Below are positions 31,847-40,716 of a stretch of DNA of 64,000 bases, piece after piece. The position numbers and the translations under genes were made by a program. The stretch is from JAHWKI01 sp035513575 (GTDB taxonomy: Bacteria; Gemmatimonadota; Gemmatimonadetes; Longimicrobiales; RSA9): the NCBI GenBank assembly GCA_035513575.1, contig DATKBW010000181.1, forward strand, positions 1 to 64,000, written 5' to 3'. The notes under the pieces were generated by a model, which had not been told where the DNA came from, did not search any database, and saw only the letters and a list, made by a program, of their open reading frames with translations. Numbering within the stretch: the first letter of the stretch is position 1; every line of letters starts with the position of its first letter.

Positions 31847-31962
31847 GGCACCATCGCGAGGAGCTCGATCACCCTGTCCATGACGCCTCCGTCGCCGCGT
31901 TTCCCCGCCCCCCCGGCGCCCCGCGTTGTAGGGACGCGGCCCACCGCGTATCTTGCCCGGAC

Positions 31963-31977
31963 AATGTAACGGACATT
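31963..31977. promoter_or_regulatory. 5-5-5 dyad upstream of the desaturase
   Basis: AATGT-AACGG-ACATT is an inverted repeat 13 nt before the desaturase ATG, within an AT-richer patch. A dimeric repressor such as a TetR-type lipid regulator could bind here and block translation or transcription start. No regulator gene is adjacent. Confidence 0.4.
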
Positions 31978-31990
31978 CCCCGGAGCACGA

Positions 31991-33004
31991 ATGAGCCAGA
32001 CCGAACGCAGCGTGGAGGCGAAGGCGCGCGTGCGGGAGATGATCGGACCCTTCCGCGGGGCCGACGACCGGCGCAGCCTGATCCAGCTTTCCCTCACCGC
32101 GGCCCTGTTCCTCGCGTCCTGGACCGCCGCCTACCTGGCCCTCGACATCCACTACGCCCTCACGCTGCTGTTCGCCCTGCCCACGGCCGGCTTCCTCATG
32201 CGGCTGTTCATGATCCAGCACGACTGCGGGCACGGCTCCTACTTCCGCTCGCGCCGGGTTCGTGACGTGGTGGGCTTCGCCATCGGCGTGCTCACGCTCA
32301 CGCCCTACCACTACTGGCGGCGGACCCACGCCCATCATCACGCCCACTCCGGCGATCTGGACTTTCGGGGCTTCGGCGACATCGAAACCAGGACCGTCCG
32401 GGAGTACCGGGCGTTCCCGCCCATGAAGCGCCTCGCCTACCGGGCGTACCGGAACCCCCTCGTCCTCCTGGGCATCGGGCCGGCCTTCCACTTCCTGGTG
32501 AAGCATCGCTACCCGTGGGACATCCCCAGGGAGTGGAAGCGGGAGTGGCGGGGCGTGTGGGGGACCAACGCCGCCCTCGTCGGCCTGGTGGCGGTGATGG
32601 TGTGGGCGGTGGGCTGGAAGGCGTTCCTCCTGATCCAGGGGCCCATCACGCTGGGCACGTCCTCGCTGGGCGTCTGGCTGTTCTATGTGCAGCACCAGTT
32701 CGAGGACACCTACTGGCACAATCACGAGGAGTGGGACTTCTACGAGGCGTCGCTGCGCGGCAGTTCGCACCTCGTGCTCCCGCGCCCCCTCCAGTGGCTG
32801 ACGGCGCACATCGGCGTCCATCACGTGCACCACCTGAACAGCATGATCCCGAACTACCGGCTCCAGGCCTGCCACGACGCGAACCCGGAGCTGCAGGTGG
32901 CGCGGCGGATCACCCTCCGCGACGGCTGGCGGCTGCTGCGGCTGAGCCTCTGGGACGAGGAGAGCCGCGGGCTCGTCGGCTTCGCCGACCTGCGCGCCCG
33001 ATGA
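31991..33004 (+). CDS. Membrane fatty acid desaturase
   Basis: The enzyme introduces a double bond into acyl chains using a di-iron centre at the membrane surface. The 337-residue protein has all three His boxes: HDCGH (77-81), HAHHH (113-117) and 'VHHVHHLN' near residue 280, plus four hydrophobic segments ('LTAALFLASWTAAYLAL' is the first). The spacing fits omega-3/omega-6 type acyl-lipid desaturases of bacteria. GGAG lies 5 nt before the ATG. The end overlaps the ATG of the serine hydrolase (ATGA). A dyad at 31963-31977 may control it. Electron donor genes are not in the window. Confidence 0.95.
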   Translation: MSQTERSVEAKARVREMIGPFRGADDRRSLIQLSLTAALFLASWTAAYLALDIHYALTLLFALPTAGFLMRLFMIQHDCGHGSYFRSRRVRDVVGFAIGVLTLTPYHYWRRTHAHHHAHSGDLDFRGFGDIETRTVREYRAFPPMKRLAYRAYRNPLVLLGIGPAFHFLVKHRYPWDIPREWKREWRGVWGTNAALVGLVAVMVWAVGWKAFLLIQGPITLGTSSLGVWLFYVQHQFEDTYWHNHEEWDFYEASLRGSSHLVLPRPLQWLTAHIGVHHVHHLNSMIPNYRLQACHDANPELQVARRITLRDGWRLLRLSLWDEESRGLVGFADLRAR

Positions 33005-34233
33005 CCATCACGCGTAGCGCCCCGCTCGCGATCCTCGCCCTCCTGCTGGCCGCACCGGTGGCCGGGCAGCAGGCCTATTTCCCCGACCGGCACGGCTGGG
33101 AGCGGCGGGATCCGGCGACGGCGGGGATGAGCGCGGCGCGGCTGCGGGAGGCGGTGGCCTTCGCCCGGTCGTCGGAATCGCCGGGGCCGCGGGACCTGCT
33201 GGAGGCGCACTGGCGCGGCTTCGCGCGGGAGCCGCACGGCCAGCCGGTGGGCCCGTTCACGGTACGGGGGCCGCAGACCGGGGTCATCCTGCGAGGCGGA
33301 TACATCGTCGCGGAATGGGGGGAGCCCGAGCGGGTGGACATGACGTTCAGCGTGTCCAAGAGCTTCCTTTCCACGGCGGTGGGGCTGGCGTTGAGCGAGG
33401 GGTTGATCGCGCGGGTGGACGACCGCGTCGCGCCCTACCTGCCGCCGGTGCTCCTGCCGGCGGGGGACGGGGAGCCCGGGAGCGAGGCGGGCCCGGCGGC
33501 AGGGGGCGGGCACCCGGTGGGTCTGTTCGCGTCGGCGCACAACCGCCGGATCACGTGGGACCACCTGCTCCGCCAGACCAGCGACTGGGAGGGGACGCTC
33601 TGGGGGAAGCCCGACTGGTCGGACCGGCCGGACCGGGACCCGGACACGTGGCGGACGCGGGAGCGGCCGGCGCCCGGGACCGTGTACGAGTACAACGACA
33701 CGCGCGTGAACCTGCTGGCGCTCGCCGCGACGCTGGTGTGGCGGCAGCCGCTGCCGGTGGTGCTGCGGGAGCGGGTCATGCGCCCGATCGGCGCCTCCGA
33801 CACCTGGCAGTGGCACGGCTACGAGAGCTCCTGGGTCCTCCTGGACGGTCTGAACGTCCAGGCGGTGAGCGGCGGCGGGCACTGGGGCGGCGGCATGTTC
33901 ATCAACGCCTACGACCAGGCGCGCTTCGGGCTCCTCACTCTCCGCCGGTTCCGGTGGCGCGACCGGCAGATCCTGCCAGAGTCGTGGTGGCGCATGGCCA
34001 CGACCCCTACCGGTCCCCAGCCGGGCTACGGGTTCATGAACTTCTTCCTGAACACCGGACGCGAGCGGTTCCCCGCGGCGCCGGAGTCGGCGTGGGTGCA
34101 CCTGGGCGCCGGCACCAACATGATCTACTGCGACCCGGAGAACGACCTCGTCATCGTCTCCCGGTGGATCCGCGGCGATGCGGTGGCTGACCTGGTGGAG
34201 AAGGTGCTCGGGGCGATCGAGCGCTCCCCCTGA
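33001..34233 (+). CDS. Secreted serine hydrolase, beta-lactamase class C family
   Basis: The 410-residue product has a signal peptide ('LAILALLLAAPVAGQQ') and the three active-site motifs of the class C/penicillin-binding fold: Ser117-x-x-Lys120 in 'TFSVSKSF', Tyr-x-Asn in 'VYEYNDTRVNLLAL', and a His-x-Gly equivalent in 'WVHLGAGTNM'. 'SKSFLSTAVGLALSEG' is typical of the esterase/peptidase branch, so a true beta-lactamase is unlikely. Its ATG overlaps the desaturase stop (ATGA), implying joint expression; a lipid esterase would fit that context, but this is inference. It converges on the serpins with a 9-nt gap. Confidence 0.92.
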   Translation: MTITRSAPLAILALLLAAPVAGQQAYFPDRHGWERRDPATAGMSAARLREAVAFARSSESPGPRDLLEAHWRGFAREPHGQPVGPFTVRGPQTGVILRGGYIVAEWGEPERVDMTFSVSKSFLSTAVGLALSEGLIARVDDRVAPYLPPVLLPAGDGEPGSEAGPAAGGGHPVGLFASAHNRRITWDHLLRQTSDWEGTLWGKPDWSDRPDRDPDTWRTRERPAPGTVYEYNDTRVNLLALAATLVWRQPLPVVLRERVMRPIGASDTWQWHGYESSWVLLDGLNVQAVSGGGHWGGGMFINAYDQARFGLLTLRRFRWRDRQILPESWWRMATTPTGPQPGYGFMNFFLNTGRERFPAAPESAWVHLGAGTNMIYCDPENDLVIVSRWIRGDAVADLVEKVLGAIERSP

Positions 34234-34242
34234 GAATGGCGC

Positions 34243-35511
34243 CTACGCGCTCGGGTCTCCGATGACGCCCAGGAACAGGATCGTCCCCGAGAGCCGCTCC
34301 CGGATCGCGAAGACGAACGGGCGGTCCAGGCGGACGCTGGGCGGCGCCGAGGTCACGCCCATGCCGACGGCGGTGGCCGCAGCCGCTTCCGTCCCCTCCT
34401 CGTCCACCTTCAGGAACGTCTTCTGGAGGGCCTGCTCGATGAAGAACCCGTCCTCGCCGGTGAGCCGGGTGAAGTCGGCCAGGCGCTCGTCGAACGCGTC
34501 CGTCATCCCGAGCTCGACCAGCGGCTCGTTCAGGGCCGCCTCCCATTCCAGCTCCAGCTTCGGCATCCGGACCAGGATCCCCTCCCGGTCGCCTCCCGAC
34601 TCCGCCCTGGCCTCCGCGTCCCCCGCCAGCCGGTCCATCCACGCCTGCCAGACCGCGGGTGTGAGGCCGTCCAGGAAGACGGCCATGGGCTGGCCCTCGG
34701 GCGGGAGCACCGCCACCGCCGTGAACGCGTCGGCGCCGTAGGGCAGCTCGAGGACCGTGGCGTCGGGGCCGAAGAAGAAGCGATGGCCCACCTCCCCCGC
34801 CATCATGGGGACGGCGACCTCGTCGCCATCCAGCGTGGTGAAGGACGCGCTCGCCGTGCGGCCGCGGTCGAAGCGGTCGCGCCAGTCGCCCCTGAAGTAG
34901 ACGGCGTTGATGAGGTACATGACCACGTCGGGCGGGATCGTCGCGAGGAGCTGGTCGATCCGGCCCTGCGTGACCTCGGAGACCCAGGCGTTCATGATGT
35001 CCTTCGCGCCGGCGGCCTGGAAGTCGATGGTCCGGGCCTCGGCGTCGAACCAGGTCTGCACGCGCGTCACGAAGTCCGGCAGCAGGACCATGGAATCGTC
35101 GGCCCAGATCGAATTGCCCAGCCCGAACGTCACCGACGGGTCCAGGGCGAGCAGGAGAGCGATCAGGTCGTGGTAGGCCTCGTTGATCTCCGGCTCCGTC
35201 ATGCCGTCGAACCCCAGGACCTCGCGCATCTGCGTCCAGGTCTCCCCGTCCGCGCCGTTCATGGTCATGCCGAGGGCCATCGACGCGCTCAGCGGCGAGG
35301 CGAACACGTTGCCGCCCTCGCGGCGCTCGAACAGCGACCGGAGGAAATCGAAAGCGAAGGCGTTGGAGCCCCGGATGACCTGCGCCTCGCTGGCGCTCAG
35401 GTCCCGCGGCAGCTCCGTGAGGGCTTCCGGCGGGCCCGGGGCAATCGGCTCGCCGCACCCCGCGAGGGCGGCGAACGGGAGGAGGGCGAGGACCAGTCGT
35501 CGCGTGCTCAT
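34243..35511 (-). CDS. Serpin lipoprotein 1
   Basis: Serpins trap serine or cysteine proteases by inserting their cleaved loop into a beta-sheet. The 422-residue product has a lipoprotein signal ending 'AALAGC' (Cys19), so it should be anchored in the envelope. The serpin core is complete: 'NVFASPLSASMALGMTMNGA' (breach/B-C barrel region), 'NAVYFRGDW', and the hinge 'EEGTEAAAATAVG', with the small residues needed for loop insertion. Counting 17 residues from the hinge Glu places P1-P1' at Thr-Ser in 'GVTSAPP', suggesting an elastase-like target. 'DRPFVFAIRERLSGTILFLG' closes the fold. Its ATG overlaps the stop of the second serpin. Confidence 0.95.
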   Translation of the reverse strand: MSTRRLVLALLPFAALAGCGEPIAPGPPEALTELPRDLSASEAQVIRGSNAFAFDFLRSLFERREGGNVFASPLSASMALGMTMNGADGETWTQMREVLGFDGMTEPEINEAYHDLIALLLALDPSVTFGLGNSIWADDSMVLLPDFVTRVQTWFDAEARTIDFQAAGAKDIMNAWVSEVTQGRIDQLLATIPPDVVMYLINAVYFRGDWRDRFDRGRTASASFTTLDGDEVAVPMMAGEVGHRFFFGPDATVLELPYGADAFTAVAVLPPEGQPMAVFLDGLTPAVWQAWMDRLAGDAEARAESGGDREGILVRMPKLELEWEAALNEPLVELGMTDAFDERLADFTRLTGEDGFFIEQALQKTFLKVDEEGTEAAAATAVGMGVTSAPPSVRLDRPFVFAIRERLSGTILFLGVIGDPSA

Positions 35512-36749
35512 GCCGTGGGGTCTCCTATCGTGCCGATGAACAGGATGGTGCCCGAGATCCGCTCGCGGATCGCCAGCAGGAACGGCCGGTCGAAGCGGAA
35601 CTCCGGCGGGGCAGATTCGACGACGGATACCGATGTCGCCGCGGCCGCCTCGGTGCCTTCCTCGTCCACCTTCAGGAACGTCTTCTGCTTCACCTCATCG
35701 ATCCACACGCCGCCGCCCGCGACCATGCGGGAGAAATCGGCCGCGCCGCCAAACGCGTCGGTCATGCCCAGCGCCTGGAGCGTGCCGTTCAGGATCTGCT
35801 CGTACTCCAGCTCCAGGCGCGGCAGCAGCACCGCGGCCTCGCCCGGCTCCGTGGCATCCAGCGCCGCCATCCACTCCGTCCAGTCCGACGACTCCAGCGT
35901 CGCCACGAGGTCCGCCAGCGTGCCCTGGAACGTCGGCTGGATCGCGACCGCCGTGAACGCGCCACCGCCATACGGGAGCTCGATGCCCCGCCCCGTCCCC
36001 GACGAGAAGGACCGGAACGGGCCGCTCCGCCGCATGAGGGACACCGATACGGAGCCGCCATCGGGGAGCGTGAACGGTGCGGTGGTGGTATTGCGCGGGT
36101 CGAAGCGGATGGTCCAGTCGCCCTTGAAATAGACGGCGTTCAGAAGGTACATGACGACGTTCGCGGGGATCTGCGTCACCATCTGGCGGATGCGCCCGCG
36201 GGTGACGTCCTCGACCCAGGCGTTGATGACGTCGGGCGCTCCGGGGTCGGCGAAATCGAGGTCCTGGACCTCGGCATCGAAGGAGGCACGTGCGCGGTCG
36301 TAGAAATCGGCGAGGACGGGGTAGCCCTCGCGGGTCCAGATGGAGTTGCCGAGGCCGAGCTCGACGCGGGGGTCGAGCCCCAGGAGGAGGTCGATGAGGC
36401 CGCGGAATGCCGCGTTGATCCCGGGCTCCTCGAGCCCGTGGAACCCGAGCATGTCGCGCATCTGGGTGTGGGTGTCCCCCGCCGCGCCGTTCATGGTCAT
36501 GCCGAGGGCCATGGAGGCGCTCAGCGGGGAGAGGAAGACGTTGGGCTCGTCGGGGGCCGCTGCCACGGCCTCCCGGAGGAGCCCGATGGCGAAGGCGTTC
36601 GATCCCTCGATCACGCGGAGCTCGGCGGGGGAGAGGTCGCGTGGGAGGGCGGTGATGGAAGCGGGCGCGGTGACCTCGCCGCAGCCGGCGGCCAGCGCGG
36701 CCAGCGGCAGTGCCAGGGCCAGCCCGAACGTCGTGGAATGTATCCTCAT
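35508..36749 (-). CDS. Serpin lipoprotein 2
   Basis: This 413-residue paralogue is the upstream member of the pair; a GGAGGA precedes its ATG. The leader 'LALALPLAALAAGC' predicts a lipoprotein (Cys23). Core motifs: 'NVFLSPLSASMALGMTMNGA', 'NAVYFKGDW', hinge 'EEGTEAAAATSVS', and 'DRPFLLAIRERISGTILFIG'. The reactive loop is one residue shorter than in serpin 1. Aligned from the 'SAPP' side, its scissile bond would be Glu-Ser, where serpin 1 has Thr-Ser, so the two probably target different proteases. Divergent from the TonB receptor gene. The ATGA overlap suggests coordinated production. Confidence 0.95.
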   Translation of the reverse strand: MRIHSTTFGLALALPLAALAAGCGEVTAPASITALPRDLSPAELRVIEGSNAFAIGLLREAVAAAPDEPNVFLSPLSASMALGMTMNGAAGDTHTQMRDMLGFHGLEEPGINAAFRGLIDLLLGLDPRVELGLGNSIWTREGYPVLADFYDRARASFDAEVQDLDFADPGAPDVINAWVEDVTRGRIRQMVTQIPANVVMYLLNAVYFKGDWTIRFDPRNTTTAPFTLPDGGSVSVSLMRRSGPFRSFSSGTGRGIELPYGGGAFTAVAIQPTFQGTLADLVATLESSDWTEWMAALDATEPGEAAVLLPRLELEYEQILNGTLQALGMTDAFGGAADFSRMVAGGGVWIDEVKQKTFLKVDEEGTEAAAATSVSVVESAPPEFRFDRPFLLAIRERISGTILFIGTIGDPTA

Positions 36750-36920
36750 TGTTCCGTCCTCCGGGTCGGTCCATCCTACATGCCAATGACGTGCCGGGCG
36801 GGCGGATTCTGCCGGCCGCCGGTGGCAGGCGGTCAGAACCGGCGGCGCTGGGGCGTGTTATACCCGGAACGAGGCCGGAATCGGCCATGGTGCTCGCGCG
36901 GACGGAGTGGAGCCCGGAGG

Positions 36921-39425
36921 ATGACAGCCCGCTGGAAGGTGACGGCCATGGCGTGGACGACGGCCGCGCTGCTCGCGGGGCATTCCGCGGGCGCGGCGGC
37001 CCAGAGGCCGGACGCCGCGCGGGGGCGGATCGCGGGTGCGGTCGTGGACGCGGTGGGCGGCCACGCCATCGCCGGTGCGACGGTGGTGCTCCAGCCGGAC
37101 GTGGCGGGCGTCTTCCCGGGCCCCTCCTCCGGCAGCGGCTTCGCGGCGTCGGGTCTGACCACCATGTCGGACTCGACGGGTGCGTACCATTTCGACGGGC
37201 TTCCGCCGGGTGTCTATCGGGTGTACGTGAGCCGTTACAGCTACCGCCCGTACGCGGTGACGATCGAGCTGCGGGCGGGAGCGGAGCCGGCGGTGTCCAT
37301 CGGGCTGCGGGCGGAGCCCATCGCCCTCGAGCCGGTGGCGGGACGGAGCGCGGCGCCCCCGCTCTTCCGCGTGCTGGACGCGGGGGGCGCCACGGCAGAG
37401 AACCGGCTCCTCGCCGTGGCCCTGCGCCGGCGCCGCTTCCTGACGACGGACGTCCGGGAGCTGACGGACGCGGACGTGTCGGAGGCGGTGACGCTGGGTG
37501 AGCCGGACGTCCTCCGTGCGCTCCAGCGCCTCCCGGGGGTGGCCGCGCCGAGCGACTACTCGGCGGAGCTGTGGACCCGGGGCGGGCCGTGGTCGCACAC
37601 GCGCGTGTATTTCGATGGCGTCCCGCTGTTCAACCCGCTGCACGCGCTGGGCGTGCTGTCGGGGGTCGGCTCCGGTGCCCTGGGGGCGGTCTGGTTCCAC
37701 CCGGGGACGCGGAGCGCGGGGATCGGGGAGGGTGCCGCTGGCGTGGTGGACCTGCAGAGCCGCCGGGCCATGGGGACGGGCGAGCTGAACGTCCAGGGCG
37801 ACCTGTCGCTCATGTCGGCCGGGGTCGCCCTGGACCAGCGGGTGGCGGACGGCCGCGCGGGGTGGATGCTGGCCGGCCGGCGCACCTACCTCGACTGGCT
37901 CTCCGACCTCTCCCGCCGGGCCACCGGGTCCGGGGGCGACTTCCCGTACGGCTTCCGGGAGCTGACCGGCCGGATCGACGCGCGAACAGGGGCGTCGTCG
38001 ACGGTGGAGGCGAGCGGGCTGTGGGAGGCGGACCGCCTGACGCGTGGCGACGACGCCGGCCCCGACCCGATCCGCACCGACTGGGGGAACAGCGTCGGGC
38101 GGGTGGCGCTCACGACGCGGCTCGGCGGGCTCAACGCCCGCCACGCGGTGGGCGCGAGCCGCCACCATGGCGTCACCGTGGCGGACAGCGGCGGGATCCT
38201 GTTCGATCTGCCGTGGGACCGGAGCACGACCGACGTGGGCTACGCCGGCTTCTCCGGCTCGTTCTGGCCCGACGCGACCACCGTCGCGGGACCCGCGTGG
38301 ACGGTGGGGTACGCGCTCGAGCGGCACACCGCCGAGTACGCCGGCCCGATGCCGCTGCCCGTCCCCACCGCGGACTTCGCCGCCAGGCCCGAGGACCGCG
38401 CAGGCGACGCGCCGCTGTGGACCGGTTGGTCGGCGGACCTGCCCGTGGCCGTGCTCTGGGGCGAGCGCACGTGGGCCCCCGACGAGCGGATGTCGCTCCG
38501 GGCCGGCGTCCGCCTGGAGGGCGGACCCGAAGTGCGGGACGCCGGGCCGCTCCGGGTCTCCCCCCGCCTCGCCGCCCGCCTGGCCGCCACGCCGGAGGTG
38601 GCGCTCTCGGCGGGCTACGCTCGCGTCTTCCAGTACACGCAGGCGCTCGCCCCCGCCGGTGTGCACCTCGCCAGCCTCGCCTCCGGGGACGCCTGGCTGG
38701 TGGCCGGCGCCGGGGTGCCCGTGCTCCGCGCCGACCTCCTGACCTTCGGGATGGAGGGGTGGCTGGAGCCGGGCCGCGTGATCGCGGTGAACTGGTTCGG
38801 CCGCCGGACGACCGGGCTGGCGCTAACGGACCCCCGTCCCGGTCCGGTCTTCGGGCGCAGCGCCCTCCTGTCGGGCGAGAGCCTCGCGTACGGGATCGAG
38901 GCGTCGGTCCGGCAGGTGGTGGGGCCGATCACCGGGTCGGCCGGGTACACGGTCTCCCGCGCCCGCACCGCGGCGGTCGGGCTGGAGTTCGCGTCGGGGT
39001 CCGACAGGACCCACGTCCTGGATGCGACCCTGATGGTCCGCGCGCTCCCCTCCCTGCGGCTGGGCGCCGCATTCACCGGCGCGACGGGGGCCCCCTACAC
39101 GCGCATGGTGGCCGACAGCGCCGGTTGCCTGGCGGAGCCGGGGTGCGACCCGGCGCAATTGCCGTGGGCGACCGCGCCCAACGCGCAGCGCGGCCCGGCG
39201 TTCGCGAGCCTCGACCTGCTGGCGGACTGGAGCACGGCGGTGCGCGGCGCCGAGATCGGCTTCTACGCGCAGCTCCGCAACGCGCTGGGGCGCGAGAACG
39301 CCACGGTATACGTCGGCGGCGGCCCCGGCTGCCTCCCGGAAGGGTGCGATGACGAGAGTCTCCACAACGCCTTCGAGCGCGGTCTCCCCCGGCTCGCCGT
39401 GCTCGGGTTCCGTGTCCGGCGATGA
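36921..39425 (+). CDS. TonB-dependent receptor-like outer-membrane protein
   Basis: The 834-residue product has a signal peptide, a carboxypeptidase-regulatory-like domain ('RIAGAVVDAVGGHAIAGATV'), a plug ('DVLRALQRLPGVAAPSDYSA', 'RVYFDGVPLFNPLHALGVL', 'EGAAGVVDLQSR') and a barrel that ends in 'RLAVLGFRVRR'. It lacks the SusC-specific repeats. The start at 36921 gives a charged n-region; an ATG at 36948 with GGAAGG 7 nt upstream is an alternative that starts at 'MAWTTAALL'. Its 3' end overlaps an ECF sigma factor gene, followed by an anti-sigma gene. I see no N-terminal signalling extension like that of FecA, so signal transfer would have to work in another way. Confidence 0.88.
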   Translation: MTARWKVTAMAWTTAALLAGHSAGAAAQRPDAARGRIAGAVVDAVGGHAIAGATVVLQPDVAGVFPGPSSGSGFAASGLTTMSDSTGAYHFDGLPPGVYRVYVSRYSYRPYAVTIELRAGAEPAVSIGLRAEPIALEPVAGRSAAPPLFRVLDAGGATAENRLLAVALRRRRFLTTDVRELTDADVSEAVTLGEPDVLRALQRLPGVAAPSDYSAELWTRGGPWSHTRVYFDGVPLFNPLHALGVLSGVGSGALGAVWFHPGTRSAGIGEGAAGVVDLQSRRAMGTGELNVQGDLSLMSAGVALDQRVADGRAGWMLAGRRTYLDWLSDLSRRATGSGGDFPYGFRELTGRIDARTGASSTVEASGLWEADRLTRGDDAGPDPIRTDWGNSVGRVALTTRLGGLNARHAVGASRHHGVTVADSGGILFDLPWDRSTTDVGYAGFSGSFWPDATTVAGPAWTVGYALERHTAEYAGPMPLPVPTADFAARPEDRAGDAPLWTGWSADLPVAVLWGERTWAPDERMSLRAGVRLEGGPEVRDAGPLRVSPRLAARLAATPEVALSAGYARVFQYTQALAPAGVHLASLASGDAWLVAGAGVPVLRADLLTFGMEGWLEPGRVIAVNWFGRRTTGLALTDPRPGPVFGRSALLSGESLAYGIEASVRQVVGPITGSAGYTVSRARTAAVGLEFASGSDRTHVLDATLMVRALPSLRLGAAFTGATGAPYTRMVADSAGCLAEPGCDPAQLPWATAPNAQRGPAFASLDLLADWSTAVRGAEIGFYAQLRNALGRENATVYVGGGPGCLPEGCDDESLHNAFERGLPRLAVLGFRVRR

Positions 39426-39924
39426 AGCCCGGGACCTCGAGGCGCTCTTCGCGCTCCACCACCCGCCCCTCCAGCGGTACCTGGCGCGCCTCACCGGCGA
39501 TCCGGACCTGGCCGCCGACGCCGCGCAGGAGGCCTTCGTCCGGCTGCTGGAGCGCCGGCCGCCGGCCGCCCGCGTTCGCCCCTGGCTCTTCCGGGTGGCG
39601 ACCAACCTGGTCCGGGACGCCGGACGCCGGAATCGAACGCGGCGGGTGCTCGGCTTCCAGGGGCGGGCGCGGCTCTCCCACGGCGATCCGCCCGGCTCCC
39701 CGGAGGATGTGGTGGGTGCGGTGGCGGCCAGGCGACTGGTCCGGGACGCGCTGGACGCGCTGTCCCCGAAAGAGAGGAAGGCGCTGCTGATGCGCGAGGA
39801 AGGGTTCAAGCACCGCGAGATCGCCCGGGCGCTGGGGACCACCACCGGATCGGTGGGGACGCTCCTGAGCCGCGCGATCCAGAAGGCCGCGGACCGCCTG
39901 GGCGGCCCGCCGGAGGAGGTCTGA
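39349..39924 (+). CDS. ECF-family RNA polymerase sigma factor
   Basis: The 191-residue protein has region 2 ('LFALHHPPLQRYLARLTGD', 'AADAAQEAFVRLLER', 'RPWLFRVATNLVRD') and region 4 ('ALDALSPKERKALLMREEGF', 'HREIARALGTTTGSVGTLLS'), with a linker between. The ATG at 39349 overlaps the receptor gene by 77 nt; a GTG at 39412 would shorten the overlap to 14 nt and drop a Ser/Pro-rich leader that is not part of the fold. That second start may be the true one. The anti-sigma gene follows after 2 nt. Confidence 0.92.
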   Translation: MTRVSTTPSSAVSPGSPCSGSVSGDEARDLEALFALHHPPLQRYLARLTGDPDLAADAAQEAFVRLLERRPPAARVRPWLFRVATNLVRDAGRRNRTRRVLGFQGRARLSHGDPPGSPEDVVGAVAARRLVRDALDALSPKERKALLMREEGFKHREIARALGTTTGSVGTLLSRAIQKAADRLGGPPEEV

Positions 39925-39926
39925 CC

Positions 39927-40643
39927 ATGCATATCGCCCACGCCGGGACGCACCTGTCGGACGCGGAGCTCATCCGCCACCTGGATGGCGAGGGGGACGC
40001 CACCACCATCGCCCGCCGGGAGGACCATCTCCGCGACTGCGCCGCCTGCGCCGCGCGCGCCCACCGCTTCGGCCAGCAGAGCGGGACGGTCCGGGCGTGG
40101 CTGGTGCGCGCCGACACCGGCCATCGCCCGGCGTCCATCCCTCAACGCCGCCGGCGCTCCGTAGCGGCGGCACCCTGGCTCCGCGCCGCCGCCATCGTGC
40201 TGCTCCTGGCGGCGCCGCTCACCGCGCTCCCGCCCGTCCGGCACTGGGTCGCGGAGCGCGTGGGCCTCGCCGACGACCCGGCGGAGGGGCCGCAGGCGGC
40301 CGCGGCCGACGCCCGGGGGCTCGAGCCCGGTATCCGCTTCACGCCCGCGCCCGGCAGCTTCACGGTCCGCGTGGACGCGCCCGCGCCGGGCTCCACGCTG
40401 ACCCTCGGCCGGTCCGCCGGCGCGGACGCCGTGCTCCGCGGCGCGCTGGAGGGCGGTCCCGCCCCCGTGGTGTCCGACGACGCCCTCCGGCTCCCCCCCT
40501 CCGCCGCCGTCGGCCGCGTCTACGACCTGAGGCTGCCGGCGTCGGTGGACGCCGTGCTGGTCGTGGTGGACGGGCGGACCACCCGGGTGTCGGGGCCGGG
40601 GATCGATGCCGGAAGGACCGTGTCGCTGTCTGTCAACCGTTGA
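39927..40643 (+). CDS. Zinc-finger anti-sigma factor
   Basis: The 238-residue protein has an N-terminal anti-sigma domain with the zinc motif His-x3-Cys-x2-Cys in 'REDHLRDCAACAARAHRF', preceded by 'LSDAELIRHLDGEGDA'. One membrane segment follows ('AAAIVLLLAAPLTALPPV'), then a 120-residue periplasmic beta-rich domain that I do not recognise. The plan fits a membrane anti-sigma that holds the adjacent ECF sigma until a periplasmic signal releases it. The gene begins 2 nt after the sigma stop. FecR-type domain features are not visible. Confidence 0.9.
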   Translation: MHIAHAGTHLSDAELIRHLDGEGDATTIARREDHLRDCAACAARAHRFGQQSGTVRAWLVRADTGHRPASIPQRRRRSVAAAPWLRAAAIVLLLAAPLTALPPVRHWVAERVGLADDPAEGPQAAAADARGLEPGIRFTPAPGSFTVRVDAPAPGSTLTLGRSAGADAVLRGALEGGPAPVVSDDALRLPPSAAVGRVYDLRLPASVDAVLVVVDGRTTRVSGPGIDAGRTVSLSVNR

Positions 40644-40716
40644 TCGACCGGCCGGCGCGGCGCATCGTTCAGGGGTCCGCGAGACGCAGACCCCGTCGAG
40701 CCGCAGGGAAGTCAAC

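Noticed and set aside
36836..36857. An ECF-type promoter (GAACC then CGTG) before the TonB receptor
   Set aside because: The spacing of 13 nt is shorter than the usual 15-17 nt, and the elements are weak in GC-rich sequence.
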